Part shown: piece by piece, positions 1-6,670 of the stretch
How the letters are laid out: each line of letters starts with the position of its first letter
How positions within the stretch are numbered: position 1 is the first letter of the stretch
Assembly: GCA_036554605.1 (NCBI GenBank)
Contig: DATBMY010000054.1
Span: 1 to 8,704 of the forward strand
Source of the DNA: DATBMY01 sp036554605
Lineage (GTDB): Bacteria; Acidobacteriota; Blastocatellia; UBA7656
DNA length: 8,704 bases
Reading direction: 5' to 3'
The notes under the pieces: model-generated
Told to the model about the DNA's origin: nothing
Database searches by the model: none
Seen by the model: the letters and a program-made list of their open reading frames with translations, nothing else
Translations under genes and position numbers: made by a program

Positions 1-1291
1 ATTGCGCGTGAGCTACATTGAGCGCAACCGCAAGCTGTTGGAAAGCTGGCCTTCGAGCGCGAAGGTATTTCTTCCTGGCGGGCGCGCGCCGAAAGTGGGC
101 GAGATGTTTGCGCAGCCGGACCTTGCTCGCACGCTGCGCCAGATAGCGCGCGCCGAGCAATCGGCCCGGCCGCGGGGCCGCCGCGCCGCGCTTTTGGCCG
201 CGCGCGACTATTTTTATAAGGGCGCACTCGCCCGCCGCATATCCGATTTCTCGGAAGCGAACGGCGGGTTGCTTCGCGCGGGAGATTTCGCGGCCTTCTC
301 GGCGCGCGTCGAGCAGCCCGCAAAGACCAGCTATCGCGGGTACGAAGTCTATAAGACCGGATTCTGGGCGGCGGGACCGGCGATGCTCGAGATGCTCAAC
401 ATCCTCGAAGGCTATGACCTGAAGGCGATGAAGCATAACTCGGCCGATTACATACACACGCTCGTCGAAGCGATGAAGCTCGCCTTTGCCGACCGCGACC
501 GCTTCTACGGCGATCCCGATTTCGTCCGCGTCCCGGCTGAAGGATTGCTCTCGAAGGAGTACGCGGCGGCGCGGCGGGGGTTGATAGACCCGGCGCGGGC
601 CTCGCTCGATCAGCGGCCCGGCGACCCGGCAAATCGCAAGCCTCTGCTCGTCGATCACACGCAGCCGTCGCTCACGGGGCAATCTTCGGTCCCGGAAAAC
701 CTGCGCGCGAGCGATACTACTTGTGTGAATGTGATTGACGGCGCGGGCAACCTCTTCAGCGCGACGCCTTCGGGCGCGTGGCTGCCCGCGGTGGTTGCGG
801 GCGATACGGGCGTGCTGCTCGGCCAGCGCATGCAGTCGTTCCTGCTTGAAGCGAATCACCCGAATGTTCTGGAGCCGCACAAGCGGCCGCGAATAACGCT
901 CACGCCCACGCTCGTTATGAAAGAGGGCAAGCCCTTCGCGGTGTTGTCGACGCCGGGCGGCGATAACCAGGACCAGTCGCTATTGCAGGTGCTTTTGAAC
1001 ATAACCGAATTCGGCATGAACGTGCAGGAGGCGGTCGAGGCCGTGCGGTTCCAAACGCTTCACCTCGTAAGCTCGTTCGACGATCATCGCTTCAACCCGG
1101 GCGCGCTCAACCTTGAAGACCGTATAGCGAAGGAGGTAGTCGATGCTTTGACGGCGCGCGGGCACCGCATAGAGTTGCAGCGCGCTTACGGCAACCCTTC
1201 GGCCCCGACTGTTATAGTACTGCGGCCCGAGACGGGAGTGATCGAAGGGGGCGCTGATGTGCGCCGCGGCCGGTATGCCGTCGCATGGTAA
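1..1291 (+). CDS. Gamma-glutamyltranspeptidase-family Ntn hydrolase (5' partial)
   Basis: The reading frame is open from the first base, so the start codon and roughly the first 150 residues (signal peptide and start of the large subunit) lie outside the window; 429 codons are visible. Enzymes of this family cleave themselves before a Thr that becomes the catalytic nucleophile of the small subunit, and usually act in the periplasm or outside the cell on glutathione-like or acyl-amide substrates. Large-subunit landmarks seen here are QPDLARTL (38-45), YRGYEVY (111-117), LNILEGYDL (132-140) and GDPDFVRVP (170-178). The self-cleavage site is ASD|TTCVNV, with nucleophile Thr239, followed by VVAGDTGVLL (264-273) and the oxyanion STPGG (316-320). 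The family assignment is secure. The substrate is not: residues that hold the gamma-glutamyl group in E. coli Ggt appear replaced and the lid loop is missing (see findings), so a GGT-like acylase or amidase is possible. It ends in TAA, 67 nt before the next gene. Confidence 0.93.
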   Translation, partial: LRVSYIERNRKLLESWPSSAKVFLPGGRAPKVGEMFAQPDLARTLRQIARAEQSARPRGRRAALLAARDYFYKGALARRISDFSEANGGLLRAGDFAAFSARVEQPAKTSYRGYEVYKTGFWAAGPAMLEMLNILEGYDLKAMKHNSADYIHTLVEAMKLAFADRDRFYGDPDFVRVPAEGLLSKEYAAARRGLIDPARASLDQRPGDPANRKPLLVDHTQPSLTGQSSVPENLRASDTTCVNVIDGAGNLFSATPSGAWLPAVVAGDTGVLLGQRMQSFLLEANHPNVLEPHKRPRITLTPTLVMKEGKPFAVLSTPGGDNQDQSLLQVLLNITEFGMNVQEAVEAVRFQTLHLVSSFDDHRFNPGALNLEDRIAKEVVDALTARGHRIELQRAYGNPSAPTVIVLRPETGVIEGGADVRRGRYAVAW

Positions 1292-1303
1292 GCGAGAGGA
1301 CGT

Positions 1304-1309
1304 TATAAT
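1304..1309 (+). promoter_or_regulatory. Candidate -10 box upstream of the DUF169 gene
   Basis: A perfect TATAAT lies in the 67-nt spacer after the GGT-like gene, 50 nt before the proposed DUF169 start. The -35 region is poor: GTCGCA at 1280-1285, with an 18-nt spacer, matches TTGACA at three of six bases. It would give a 5' leader of about 40 nt. This rests on the hexamer and its position only. Confidence 0.35.
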
Positions 1310-1339
1310 CCGTGTGCTAGGCAATCTTATCGAGCTTTG

Positions 1340-1348
1340 GAGAGAGGA
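1340..1348 (+). promoter_or_regulatory. Ribosome binding site that decides the DUF169 start
   Basis: The purine-rich GAGAGAGGA ends 10 nt before the ATG at 1359. It favours this start over the in-frame ATG at 1257, which would lie inside the upstream gene and add 34 residues that do not resemble the family N-terminus. Confidence 0.55.
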
Positions 1349-1358
1349 ACATATAAGG

Positions 1359-2102
1359 ATGACAACTCAAGACTGGAAGGCAATGGGTTCCGAACTGGAT
1401 TCACTTTTAAAGCTGCAATCAGCCGCGCTCGCGATAACCTTTTCCGACGCCGCGCCCGAGGGGGTGGAGAGGTATGCGGGCGAGATGCCCGAGCCGCTGG
1501 CTGACGGGAGGACGGGCAGAGTTCCCGCCGGTTGCGTCTTCTGGATCGAGGCCGCGAAGGGGAGCTTTACGACCGCGCCCGAAGATCATGCCAATTGCAG
1601 CGTCGGCTCTTTGACGCACGGGCTCAAGACGCTCGAAGAGGTGGCAAACAACGGCGACGTTGCCGCGCTCGTCGAATCGGGCTGGGTGACGCTCGATGCG
1701 GTGCCGCGGATCCCGGTCGTGAAACAGCGGCCGAACTTTATCACCTACGGCCCGCTTCAAGAGACGGCCGCTGACCCCGATGTCGTCTTTCTCCGCCTGA
1801 ATTCAAAACAGGCGATGATAATGTCGGACGCCGTGCCCGGCTTGAAATTCGAGGGCAAGCCGCAGTGCCACATCATCGCGATGGCCAAAGAAAATGACGA
1901 TGTCGCGGTGAGCGTCGGCTGCATGCTCAGCCGCGTGCGCACCGGCATGTCGAACAATGAGATGACCTGTGCGATACCCGCGCGCCGCCTCGCCGAAGTC
2001 ATCGACCGTTTGAAGCGAACCGCGGTCGCCGATAATACGGTTGCCGCTTACGCGAGCCGCGACGCTCAGCGGTTTGGCCGGAAGACCGAAGTCGAGGCTT
2101 AA
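1359..2102 (+). CDS. DUF169-family protein, function unknown
   Basis: This is a 247-residue protein recognised as DUF169 (PF02596/COG2043) by its Cys-containing core: VPAGCVFWIEAAKG (55-68), then FTTAPEDHANCSVG (70-83), and later VAVSVGCMLSRVRTG (182-196). No biochemical role is established for the family to my knowledge. Five cysteines are present (59, 80, 170, 188, 204). Cys59, Cys80 and Cys188 lie in what look like the conserved blocks and could bind a metal or cluster, which is inference only. There is no signal peptide or membrane segment, so it is probably cytosolic. The ATG at 1359 is chosen because a purine-rich ribosome binding site precedes it and a longer start would overlap the GGT-like gene. 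The Ser/Thr kinase gene starts 37 nt downstream on the same strand with no terminator-like hairpin seen between them, so co-transcription is plausible. The family call is good; any function would be a guess. Confidence 0.85.
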   Translation: MTTQDWKAMGSELDSLLKLQSAALAITFSDAAPEGVERYAGEMPEPLADGRTGRVPAGCVFWIEAAKGSFTTAPEDHANCSVGSLTHGLKTLEEVANNGDVAALVESGWVTLDAVPRIPVVKQRPNFITYGPLQETAADPDVVFLRLNSKQAMIMSDAVPGLKFEGKPQCHIIAMAKENDDVAVSVGCMLSRVRTGMSNNEMTCAIPARRLAEVIDRLKRTAVADNTVAAYASRDAQRFGRKTEVEA

Positions 2103-2125
2103 CGTCTTACGCGCCGGGTTATGCC

Positions 2126-2132
2126 GGGGAGG
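2126..2132 (+). promoter_or_regulatory. Strong ribosome binding site that sets the TTG start of the kinase
   Basis: GGGGAGG lies 7 nt before the TTG at 2140. The first residues from this TTG (VGQSISHYRIREKIG) are the normal N-terminus of a PknB-type kinase. The in-frame ATG-like start further upstream would sit inside the DUF169 gene and add 33 unrelated residues. Confidence 0.75.
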
Positions 2133-2139
2133 TAAAAGC

Positions 2140-4497
2140 TTGGTCGGCCAATCCATATCCCATTACCGCATCCGCGAAAAGATTGGCGAGGGGGGGATGG
2201 GTGAGGTCTACCTTGCCGAAGATGCGAGGCTGGCGCGGCGCGTCGCAATTAAATTCCTCCCCTCTTCATTACAGTATGACCCGGACCGCCGCGCGCGATT
2301 TCTGAAGGAAGCGCGCGCCGCCTCCGCGCTGCGCTCGCCTTACATCGCGACAGTTTATGACATGGGCGAGCACGAGGGCGCGATGTACATAGTCATGGAG
2401 TACATCGATGGCGAAGCGCTATCGCGAAGGATCGAGCGCGGCGCGGTGCCGCTTGTTGAGGCCATCGAATGGGGGCTACAGATAACCGACGCGCTCGACG
2501 AAGCCCATACCCTCGGTATCATCCACCGTGATATTAAAAGCGCGAACCTCATGGTGACCGGGCGCGGTCTCGTTAAAGTCCTCGATTTCGGGCTGGCCAG
2601 GTTTACGGATGCTTATGCCGCGGGCGGTGATGACCGCGACAACACGTTGGTCTTTGGCAAAGACACAAAGCCGGGCGTCGTCTTCGGGACCGTATCTTAT
2701 ATGTCGCCCGAGCAGGCGCGCGGCATCAGCGTGGATGCGCGCACTGATATATTCTCGCTCGGCGTGGTCATCTATGAGATGGTCACGAGCCGGCGGCCGT
2801 TCGAGGGCGCGACCGCGAGCGATCTGATAGTGGCGATACTGGAAAAAGATCCGCTCCCGCTCGCGCGCACGGCCGAGCATCTCCCCGCCCAGCTCGAATG
2901 GATTGTGACGAAGGCGCTTCGCAAGAACCGCGACGAGCGTTACCAGACGATCAAAGATCTTGGCGTCGACTTGAAAAACCTCAAGCAATCGATCGAGCTG
3001 GAAGCCGCGCTGGTGCGAACGGCTCTGCTCGATTCCTCCAGCGGCCCGAGAGCGGCAAGCGACTCGGGGGAAACATCGGGTATCGGCGAGGGCAATCGCC
3101 GCCGCCGCTCGCGCAAGGTGATTGATTCCATCGCCGTGCTGCCGCTTGCCAACGCAGCCGCTGACGCGGGCGCGGAGTATCTTACCGACGGAATAACCGA
3201 AGGCATAATCAATAGCCTCTCTCGGCTGCCCAAACTTCGCGTCATGGCGCGAAGCACGGTCTTTCGCTACAAGGGGCAACAGGTCGACGCGCAGGCGGTA
3301 GGGCGCGAGCTGGGCGTCAAGGCGGTGATGACCGGGAGAGTCTTTCAGGTCGGCCAACGTCTCGTGATAGGCACGGAGCTTGTCAACGTGGAAGACGGCA
3401 CGCAGCTCTGGGGCGAGCAGTACAACCAGACGCTTTCCGATATTTTCGAGCTACAGGAGCGCATCTCTAAAGAGATATCGGAGAAGCTGCGGCTCAAGCT
3501 CGGCGCGAAAGATAAGAAGCGGCTCGCGAAGCGGCACACCGAGAACACCGAAGCATACGAGCTATACCTGATAGGGCGTTATCACTGGAACAAGTGGACC
3601 GAGGCGGGCTTTCGCGAATCGATAGGCTTTTTCGAGAAGGCGCTCGAAAAAGACCCGAAGTTCGCGCTCGCCTATTCGGGGCTCTCGGACGCCTACGGGA
3701 CGCTCTGGTATTTCAATTATCTGCCCACCGCCGAGGCCATACCGAAGTCGAAGCGCGCGGCGCTCGAAGCGCTCAGTCTCGACAACACGCTGGCCGAAGC
3801 GCACGTGTCGCTTGCGAACGCCTATTTTTATTATGAATGGGATTGGGCGAGCGGCGAGCGATGGTATAAACGAGCCATCGAGCTTAACCCGAGCTACGCC
3901 ACCGCCGCGCAGTTATACAGCCATTACCTGCTGGCAATGGGGCGTTTCGATGAGGCGATAGCTCAGATGAAGAAGGCGCGAGAGCTGGACCCGATGTCGC
4001 TTATAATCAATTCGGGACTCGGCCTGGTCTATTATTTTAGCGGCCGGTATGACGAAGCGATAAAGCAATCCCGGAAGACTCTGGAGTTCGACGCTGAATT
4101 CCCTTTCGCGCACGAAGTGATCGGCGCATCATTCGAAGCGCAGGGGCTTTTTGACGAGGCCGCCTCGGAGTACCTGAAGATGATTCCTCAGATGGGCCGC
4201 GTTGAGGATATGTTGCCTTCTCTCAGAGAAGCTTACGAGCAGGGCGGTCTGGAAGGGTTCTGGCGGAAATTTTTGAGCTTCCCGGCAGCCCTCCTCAATA
4301 GCAAGTATGTCTCGCCATTTTCTATGGCAGTCAAGAATGCCTTGATCGGCGAGAAGGATCGCGCCTTCGATTGGCTTGAGAGGGCCTACGAGGATAGGGT
4401 GGGTTTTCTGGTCATGATAAAAATCGAGCCGAGGCTTGAGGGGCTGCGCTCGGATCCCAGGTATAATGATTTGTTGCGCCGCATGCGCCTCGAATGA
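2140..4497 (+). CDS. Soluble Ser/Thr protein kinase with FlgO/TolB-N-like domain and C-terminal TPR repeats
   Basis: This 785-residue protein phosphorylates Ser/Thr on unknown targets. The N-terminal kinase domain (about 9-283) has all catalytic elements: glycine loop GEGGMGEVY (16-24), Lys38 in VAIK, alphaC Glu57, HRDIKSANL (129-137) with Asp131, DFG (149-151), and SPE (189-191) in place of APE. The activation segment is long, with Thr169, Thr176 and Thr184 as possible phosphosites. A basic linker (320-326) leads to a domain at about 329-450 that resembles the FlgO/TolB N-terminal domain also found in TPR-type adenylate cyclases: SIAVLPL, YLTDGITEGI, LGVKAVMTGRV, LWGEQYN. About six TPR-like helix pairs follow (roughly 472-685), then another pair (about 724-755). 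The C-terminal LRSDPRYNDLLRRM is typical of this kinase group. No membrane segment is evident, unlike many PknB-type receptors, so it is probably cytosolic. It starts at TTG after GGGGAGG, 37 nt behind the DUF169 gene. Confidence 0.93.
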   Translation: MVGQSISHYRIREKIGEGGMGEVYLAEDARLARRVAIKFLPSSLQYDPDRRARFLKEARAASALRSPYIATVYDMGEHEGAMYIVMEYIDGEALSRRIERGAVPLVEAIEWGLQITDALDEAHTLGIIHRDIKSANLMVTGRGLVKVLDFGLARFTDAYAAGGDDRDNTLVFGKDTKPGVVFGTVSYMSPEQARGISVDARTDIFSLGVVIYEMVTSRRPFEGATASDLIVAILEKDPLPLARTAEHLPAQLEWIVTKALRKNRDERYQTIKDLGVDLKNLKQSIELEAALVRTALLDSSSGPRAASDSGETSGIGEGNRRRRSRKVIDSIAVLPLANAAADAGAEYLTDGITEGIINSLSRLPKLRVMARSTVFRYKGQQVDAQAVGRELGVKAVMTGRVFQVGQRLVIGTELVNVEDGTQLWGEQYNQTLSDIFELQERISKEISEKLRLKLGAKDKKRLAKRHTENTEAYELYLIGRYHWNKWTEAGFRESIGFFEKALEKDPKFALAYSGLSDAYGTLWYFNYLPTAEAIPKSKRAALEALSLDNTLAEAHVSLANAYFYYEWDWASGERWYKRAIELNPSYATAAQLYSHYLLAMGRFDEAIAQMKKARELDPMSLIINSGLGLVYYFSGRYDEAIKQSRKTLEFDAEFPFAHEVIGASFEAQGLFDEAASEYLKMIPQMGRVEDMLPSLREAYEQGGLEGFWRKFLSFPAALLNSKYVSPFSMAVKNALIGEKDRAFDWLERAYEDRVGFLVMIKIEPRLEGLRSDPRYNDLLRRMRLE
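4462..4467 (+). promoter_or_regulatory. Candidate -10 box within the kinase gene end
   Basis: A perfect TATAAT lies 84 nt before the histidine kinase ATG, in the last codons of the Ser/Thr kinase gene. The nearest -35-like element is TTGAGG at 4436-4441, with a 20-nt spacer that is longer than optimal. Codon content (AGG TAT AAT GAT) explains the sequence equally well, so support is weak. Confidence 0.2.
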
Positions 4498-4501
4498 AAT
4501 C

Positions 4502-4520
4502 GGCTCCCGGAGCCTGTTTT
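4502..4520 (+). terminator. Weak terminator-like hairpin after the Ser/Thr kinase gene
   Basis: The stem GGCTC/GAGCC (4502-4506 with 4510-4514) encloses a 3-nt loop and is followed by TGTTTT. It begins five bases after the kinase stop codon, the usual place for an intrinsic terminator. The 5-bp stem and interrupted U-tract suggest partial termination or a pause rather than a full stop. Confidence 0.4.
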
Positions 4521-4545
4521 AAGGTAATTTGACAATCGCACGCGA

Positions 4546-6645
4546 ATGTCTCCACTCCAGATACTAAAGCTCGTCGGCTTCGCAACGGGCGCGGTGCTGC
4601 ACCTATACATTGCGTGGCTGGTATGGAAGCGACGGCTGGGGGCGCGGCAAAACAGCCAGTCGGTGCGTCTGGTCAACGTGCTGAACCTCTGCCTCGGCGT
4701 CTGGTTTTCCGGCAACCTCTTCATCACCCTGCACGAAGTCTTGCTCGGGCGCGAGCGGCTGACGGCGTCGCTGCGCCTTTGGGACATGATAGCGATGACC
4801 GGGGTTGCGCTGCTGCCGGCCGCGCTGCTGCACGCGCACATTGCGGTCTGGGCCTCGCTCGACAACTACCGCGTTCTTACGCCGCGCCACGTGCGCCTGA
4901 TAGGAATCGCGCTCTACCTGCCGATGGTAGTCCTGCCCTATGCCGCTTACCGCATAGCCACGGGCGAGTACCAGCCTTACCTGATCGACCTGCGAATACT
5001 GCTTGTCCCGTACTCGGTCTGGTATATGCTTTCGATGTGCTCATCGGCATTGCTCGACTGGGCGATCGAGCGCAGGCTCAACCCCCAGGCGCGGCGCGAG
5101 CGAGCTTTCTTTCGCCGGCTCGGCGTGCTGCTTATCATAAACGGCGCGGTCGAGTTTGTCGTCGTCGCGGTGCGAGGGTCGGGGCCGGACGACCCGCTCT
5201 GGGTCGCCTTCATCTTCTCGTCGCTGCTGCCCATATTCTTCGTCGCCTATCACGTCTATCGCTATAAGCTGGTCGACGTGGTTATAAGAGACACGCTCGT
5301 CTATGCGGCGTTCGCGCTCGTCTTCATCGCGGTCTATACGTACGGCGTGAGAAGTCTCGACAGGTTTCTGGTCGAGCGCTTTCAGATAACGCCAGGCGTC
5401 ATCGAGGTGATACTGCTGCTCGGGATGGTGGCGCTGGCCGGGCCGGTCGTGCGCGTGATGGATAGGACCGTGCATCGATTGTTCGCCAGAGAGATAGGGT
5501 TGTACCGCGACGTGGTGCGGCAGGTGTCGAGCGGAGCGGAAGGATTCGGTGAAACGGCCGCGCTCGCGCGGTACGTGGAAGATACCATCAGGCGCGGGCT
5601 CGATCTTTCAGGTGTGCGCATACTGCCGCTCGATTCGATAGAGCGGGGAAGCAATGAGCGGCGGCTTGCCGAGCGAATGACCGAGTGGGAGATGGACGTT
5701 TTAGAGATGGATGAAGACCCCGAAAGGCCGGGAGTGGGGGTTGCTTACGCGCTTCGCCGCGAAGGCGAGCTGATAGGGCTGATGTTGATAGAGGCCGAGC
5801 ACCAGGCTCTTACAAGCGAGAAGCGCGCGATGCTTGACGTGCTGGCCGGGCAGGTCGCGGTCGAAGTCGAGGGAATTCGACTTGTCGAAGAGAAGGTCCG
5901 TTTAGAGCGCGAGCTTGCGAGCCGCGAGCGCCTGGCCACGCTCGGTCAGATGGCCGCGCAGGTTGCTCACGAAGTCAAGAACCCGCTTTCGGCGATAAAA
6001 TCTATCGCGCAGGTGATGCGCGAGGAGCAGGCGCTCAAAGATTATGATCGCGACCTGGAGTTGATAATCAACGAGATCGACCGGCTGAACCGTACCGTTT
6101 CGCAGCTTCTAGCTTTTTCGCGCCCGAGCCGCGCCGAAGCGCGCCCCGTAGCGCTCGCCGATTTGATAAGCGCGACGACGACGCTTGCGGGCGTGGAGTC
6201 GGCCGAGCGCGAGGTTGAGCTGAAGGTCAGGAACGTCGCCGAGATTATCCTCACCGGGTCGCAAGCCGGGGCGCTCAGCGAAGCGCTCGGCAATCTCGCG
6301 CTAAACGCGGTGCAGGCGACCGAGCGCGGCGGCAAAGTCGAGATCGATTCGCGCATAGAGATAGGTAACGCGGGAAAAAATCGGCAGCCCGACGGCGGGC
6401 CGGCGAAACTGATACTGACCGTGACCGACACCGGCCCGGGCATACCAGAAGAGGCGAGGCAGAAGATCTTCGAGCCGTTTTATTCTACGCGCTCGCGCGG
6501 GACGGGGCTTGGGCTCGCCATAGTGCAGCGGCGCGCGGTCGAGCTTGGCGCGAGCGTCGAGCTTGTGAGCCCGGTCGAGGACGGGCGCGGCACCCGGTTT
6601 ATAATGTCAGTGCCGATAACTCAGGTCGCCGAAGGCGCGACCTGA
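4546..6645 (+). CDS. Polytopic membrane sensor histidine kinase (orphan)
   Basis: This 699-residue protein autophosphorylates on His and should pass the phosphate to an unseen response regulator. The N-terminal half is membrane-embedded, with about nine hydrophobic segments (near 5-27, 43-64, 80-104, 114-137, 148-171, 190-209, 218-238, 248-268 and 283-303), recalling 7TM/PrsK-type sensor regions. A soluble GAF-like stretch follows (about 320-445; GVAYALRREGELIGLMLIEA), then a short helix into HisKA. The H-box is AHEVKNPL (474-481) with phospho-acceptor His475. The ATPase domain has the N-box around Asn587, G1 DTGPGIP (628-634), F-box FEPFYST (642-648) and G2 GTGLGL (652-657), so it should be active. 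The ATG at 4546 is the only ATG after an in-frame stop at 4525 and gives a sensible membrane N-terminus, but no clear ribosome binding site precedes it. No response-regulator gene is in the window. The VWA gene follows after 25 nt. Confidence 0.93.
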   Translation: MSPLQILKLVGFATGAVLHLYIAWLVWKRRLGARQNSQSVRLVNVLNLCLGVWFSGNLFITLHEVLLGRERLTASLRLWDMIAMTGVALLPAALLHAHIAVWASLDNYRVLTPRHVRLIGIALYLPMVVLPYAAYRIATGEYQPYLIDLRILLVPYSVWYMLSMCSSALLDWAIERRLNPQARRERAFFRRLGVLLIINGAVEFVVVAVRGSGPDDPLWVAFIFSSLLPIFFVAYHVYRYKLVDVVIRDTLVYAAFALVFIAVYTYGVRSLDRFLVERFQITPGVIEVILLLGMVALAGPVVRVMDRTVHRLFAREIGLYRDVVRQVSSGAEGFGETAALARYVEDTIRRGLDLSGVRILPLDSIERGSNERRLAERMTEWEMDVLEMDEDPERPGVGVAYALRREGELIGLMLIEAEHQALTSEKRAMLDVLAGQVAVEVEGIRLVEEKVRLERELASRERLATLGQMAAQVAHEVKNPLSAIKSIAQVMREEQALKDYDRDLELIINEIDRLNRTVSQLLAFSRPSRAEARPVALADLISATTTLAGVESAEREVELKVRNVAEIILTGSQAGALSEALGNLALNAVQATERGGKVEIDSRIEIGNAGKNRQPDGGPAKLILTVTDTGPGIPEEARQKIFEPFYSTRSRGTGLGLAIVQRRAVELGASVELVSPVEDGRGTRFIMSVPITQVAEGAT
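6600..6605 (+). promoter_or_regulatory. Candidate -10 box near the end of the histidine kinase gene
   Basis: A perfect TATAAT lies 65 nt before the VWA start codon. The best -35-like element, TCGAGG at 6575-6580 with a 19-nt spacer, matches only three of six bases. If used, the transcript would begin just upstream of the 9-bp stem-loop at 6621-6645. Confidence 0.22.
6621..6645 (+). repeat. Perfect 9-bp inverted repeat spanning the histidine kinase stop codon
   Basis: TCAGGTCGC (6621-6629) is the exact reverse complement of GCGACCTGA (6637-6645), with a 7-nt loop CGAAGGC. The right arm contains the TGA stop. No T-run follows on either strand, so it is not a classical intrinsic terminator. It may act as an mRNA-stabilising hairpin, a pause site, or an element affecting translation of the VWA gene, whose ribosome binding site begins 11 nt further on. 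Confidence 0.55.
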
Positions 6646-6670
6646 AGTCACAGATAAAGGAGTAGGACAT

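Noticed and set aside
1257..1358. Longer start for the DUF169 protein at the ATG at 1257
   Set aside because: It would overlap the GGT-like gene by 35 bases, has no evident ribosome binding site, and adds 34 residues unlike the family N-terminus.
2121..2135. A tiny ATG frame (ATG CCG GGG AGG TAA) before the kinase start
   Set aside because: It is only four codons long and consists mostly of the kinase ribosome binding site. A leader-peptide role is conceivable but nothing supports it.
2476..3357. A 293-codon open frame on the minus strand inside the kinase gene
   Set aside because: The + strand frame has all kinase and FlgO-like motifs. The antisense frame has no recognisable domain, and GC-rich coding sequence commonly leaves such frames open.
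4529..4534. A perfect TTGACA just before the histidine kinase start, as a -35 box
   Set aside because: The matching -10 position (about 4552-4557) is inside the coding sequence and has no TATAAT-like hexamer, so transcription from it would miss the start codon.
4614..5267. A 217-codon + strand frame inside the histidine kinase gene
   Set aside because: It is an out-of-frame, Ala/Arg-rich reading of the membrane region. The real frame encodes the hydrophobic helices and continues into HisKA.
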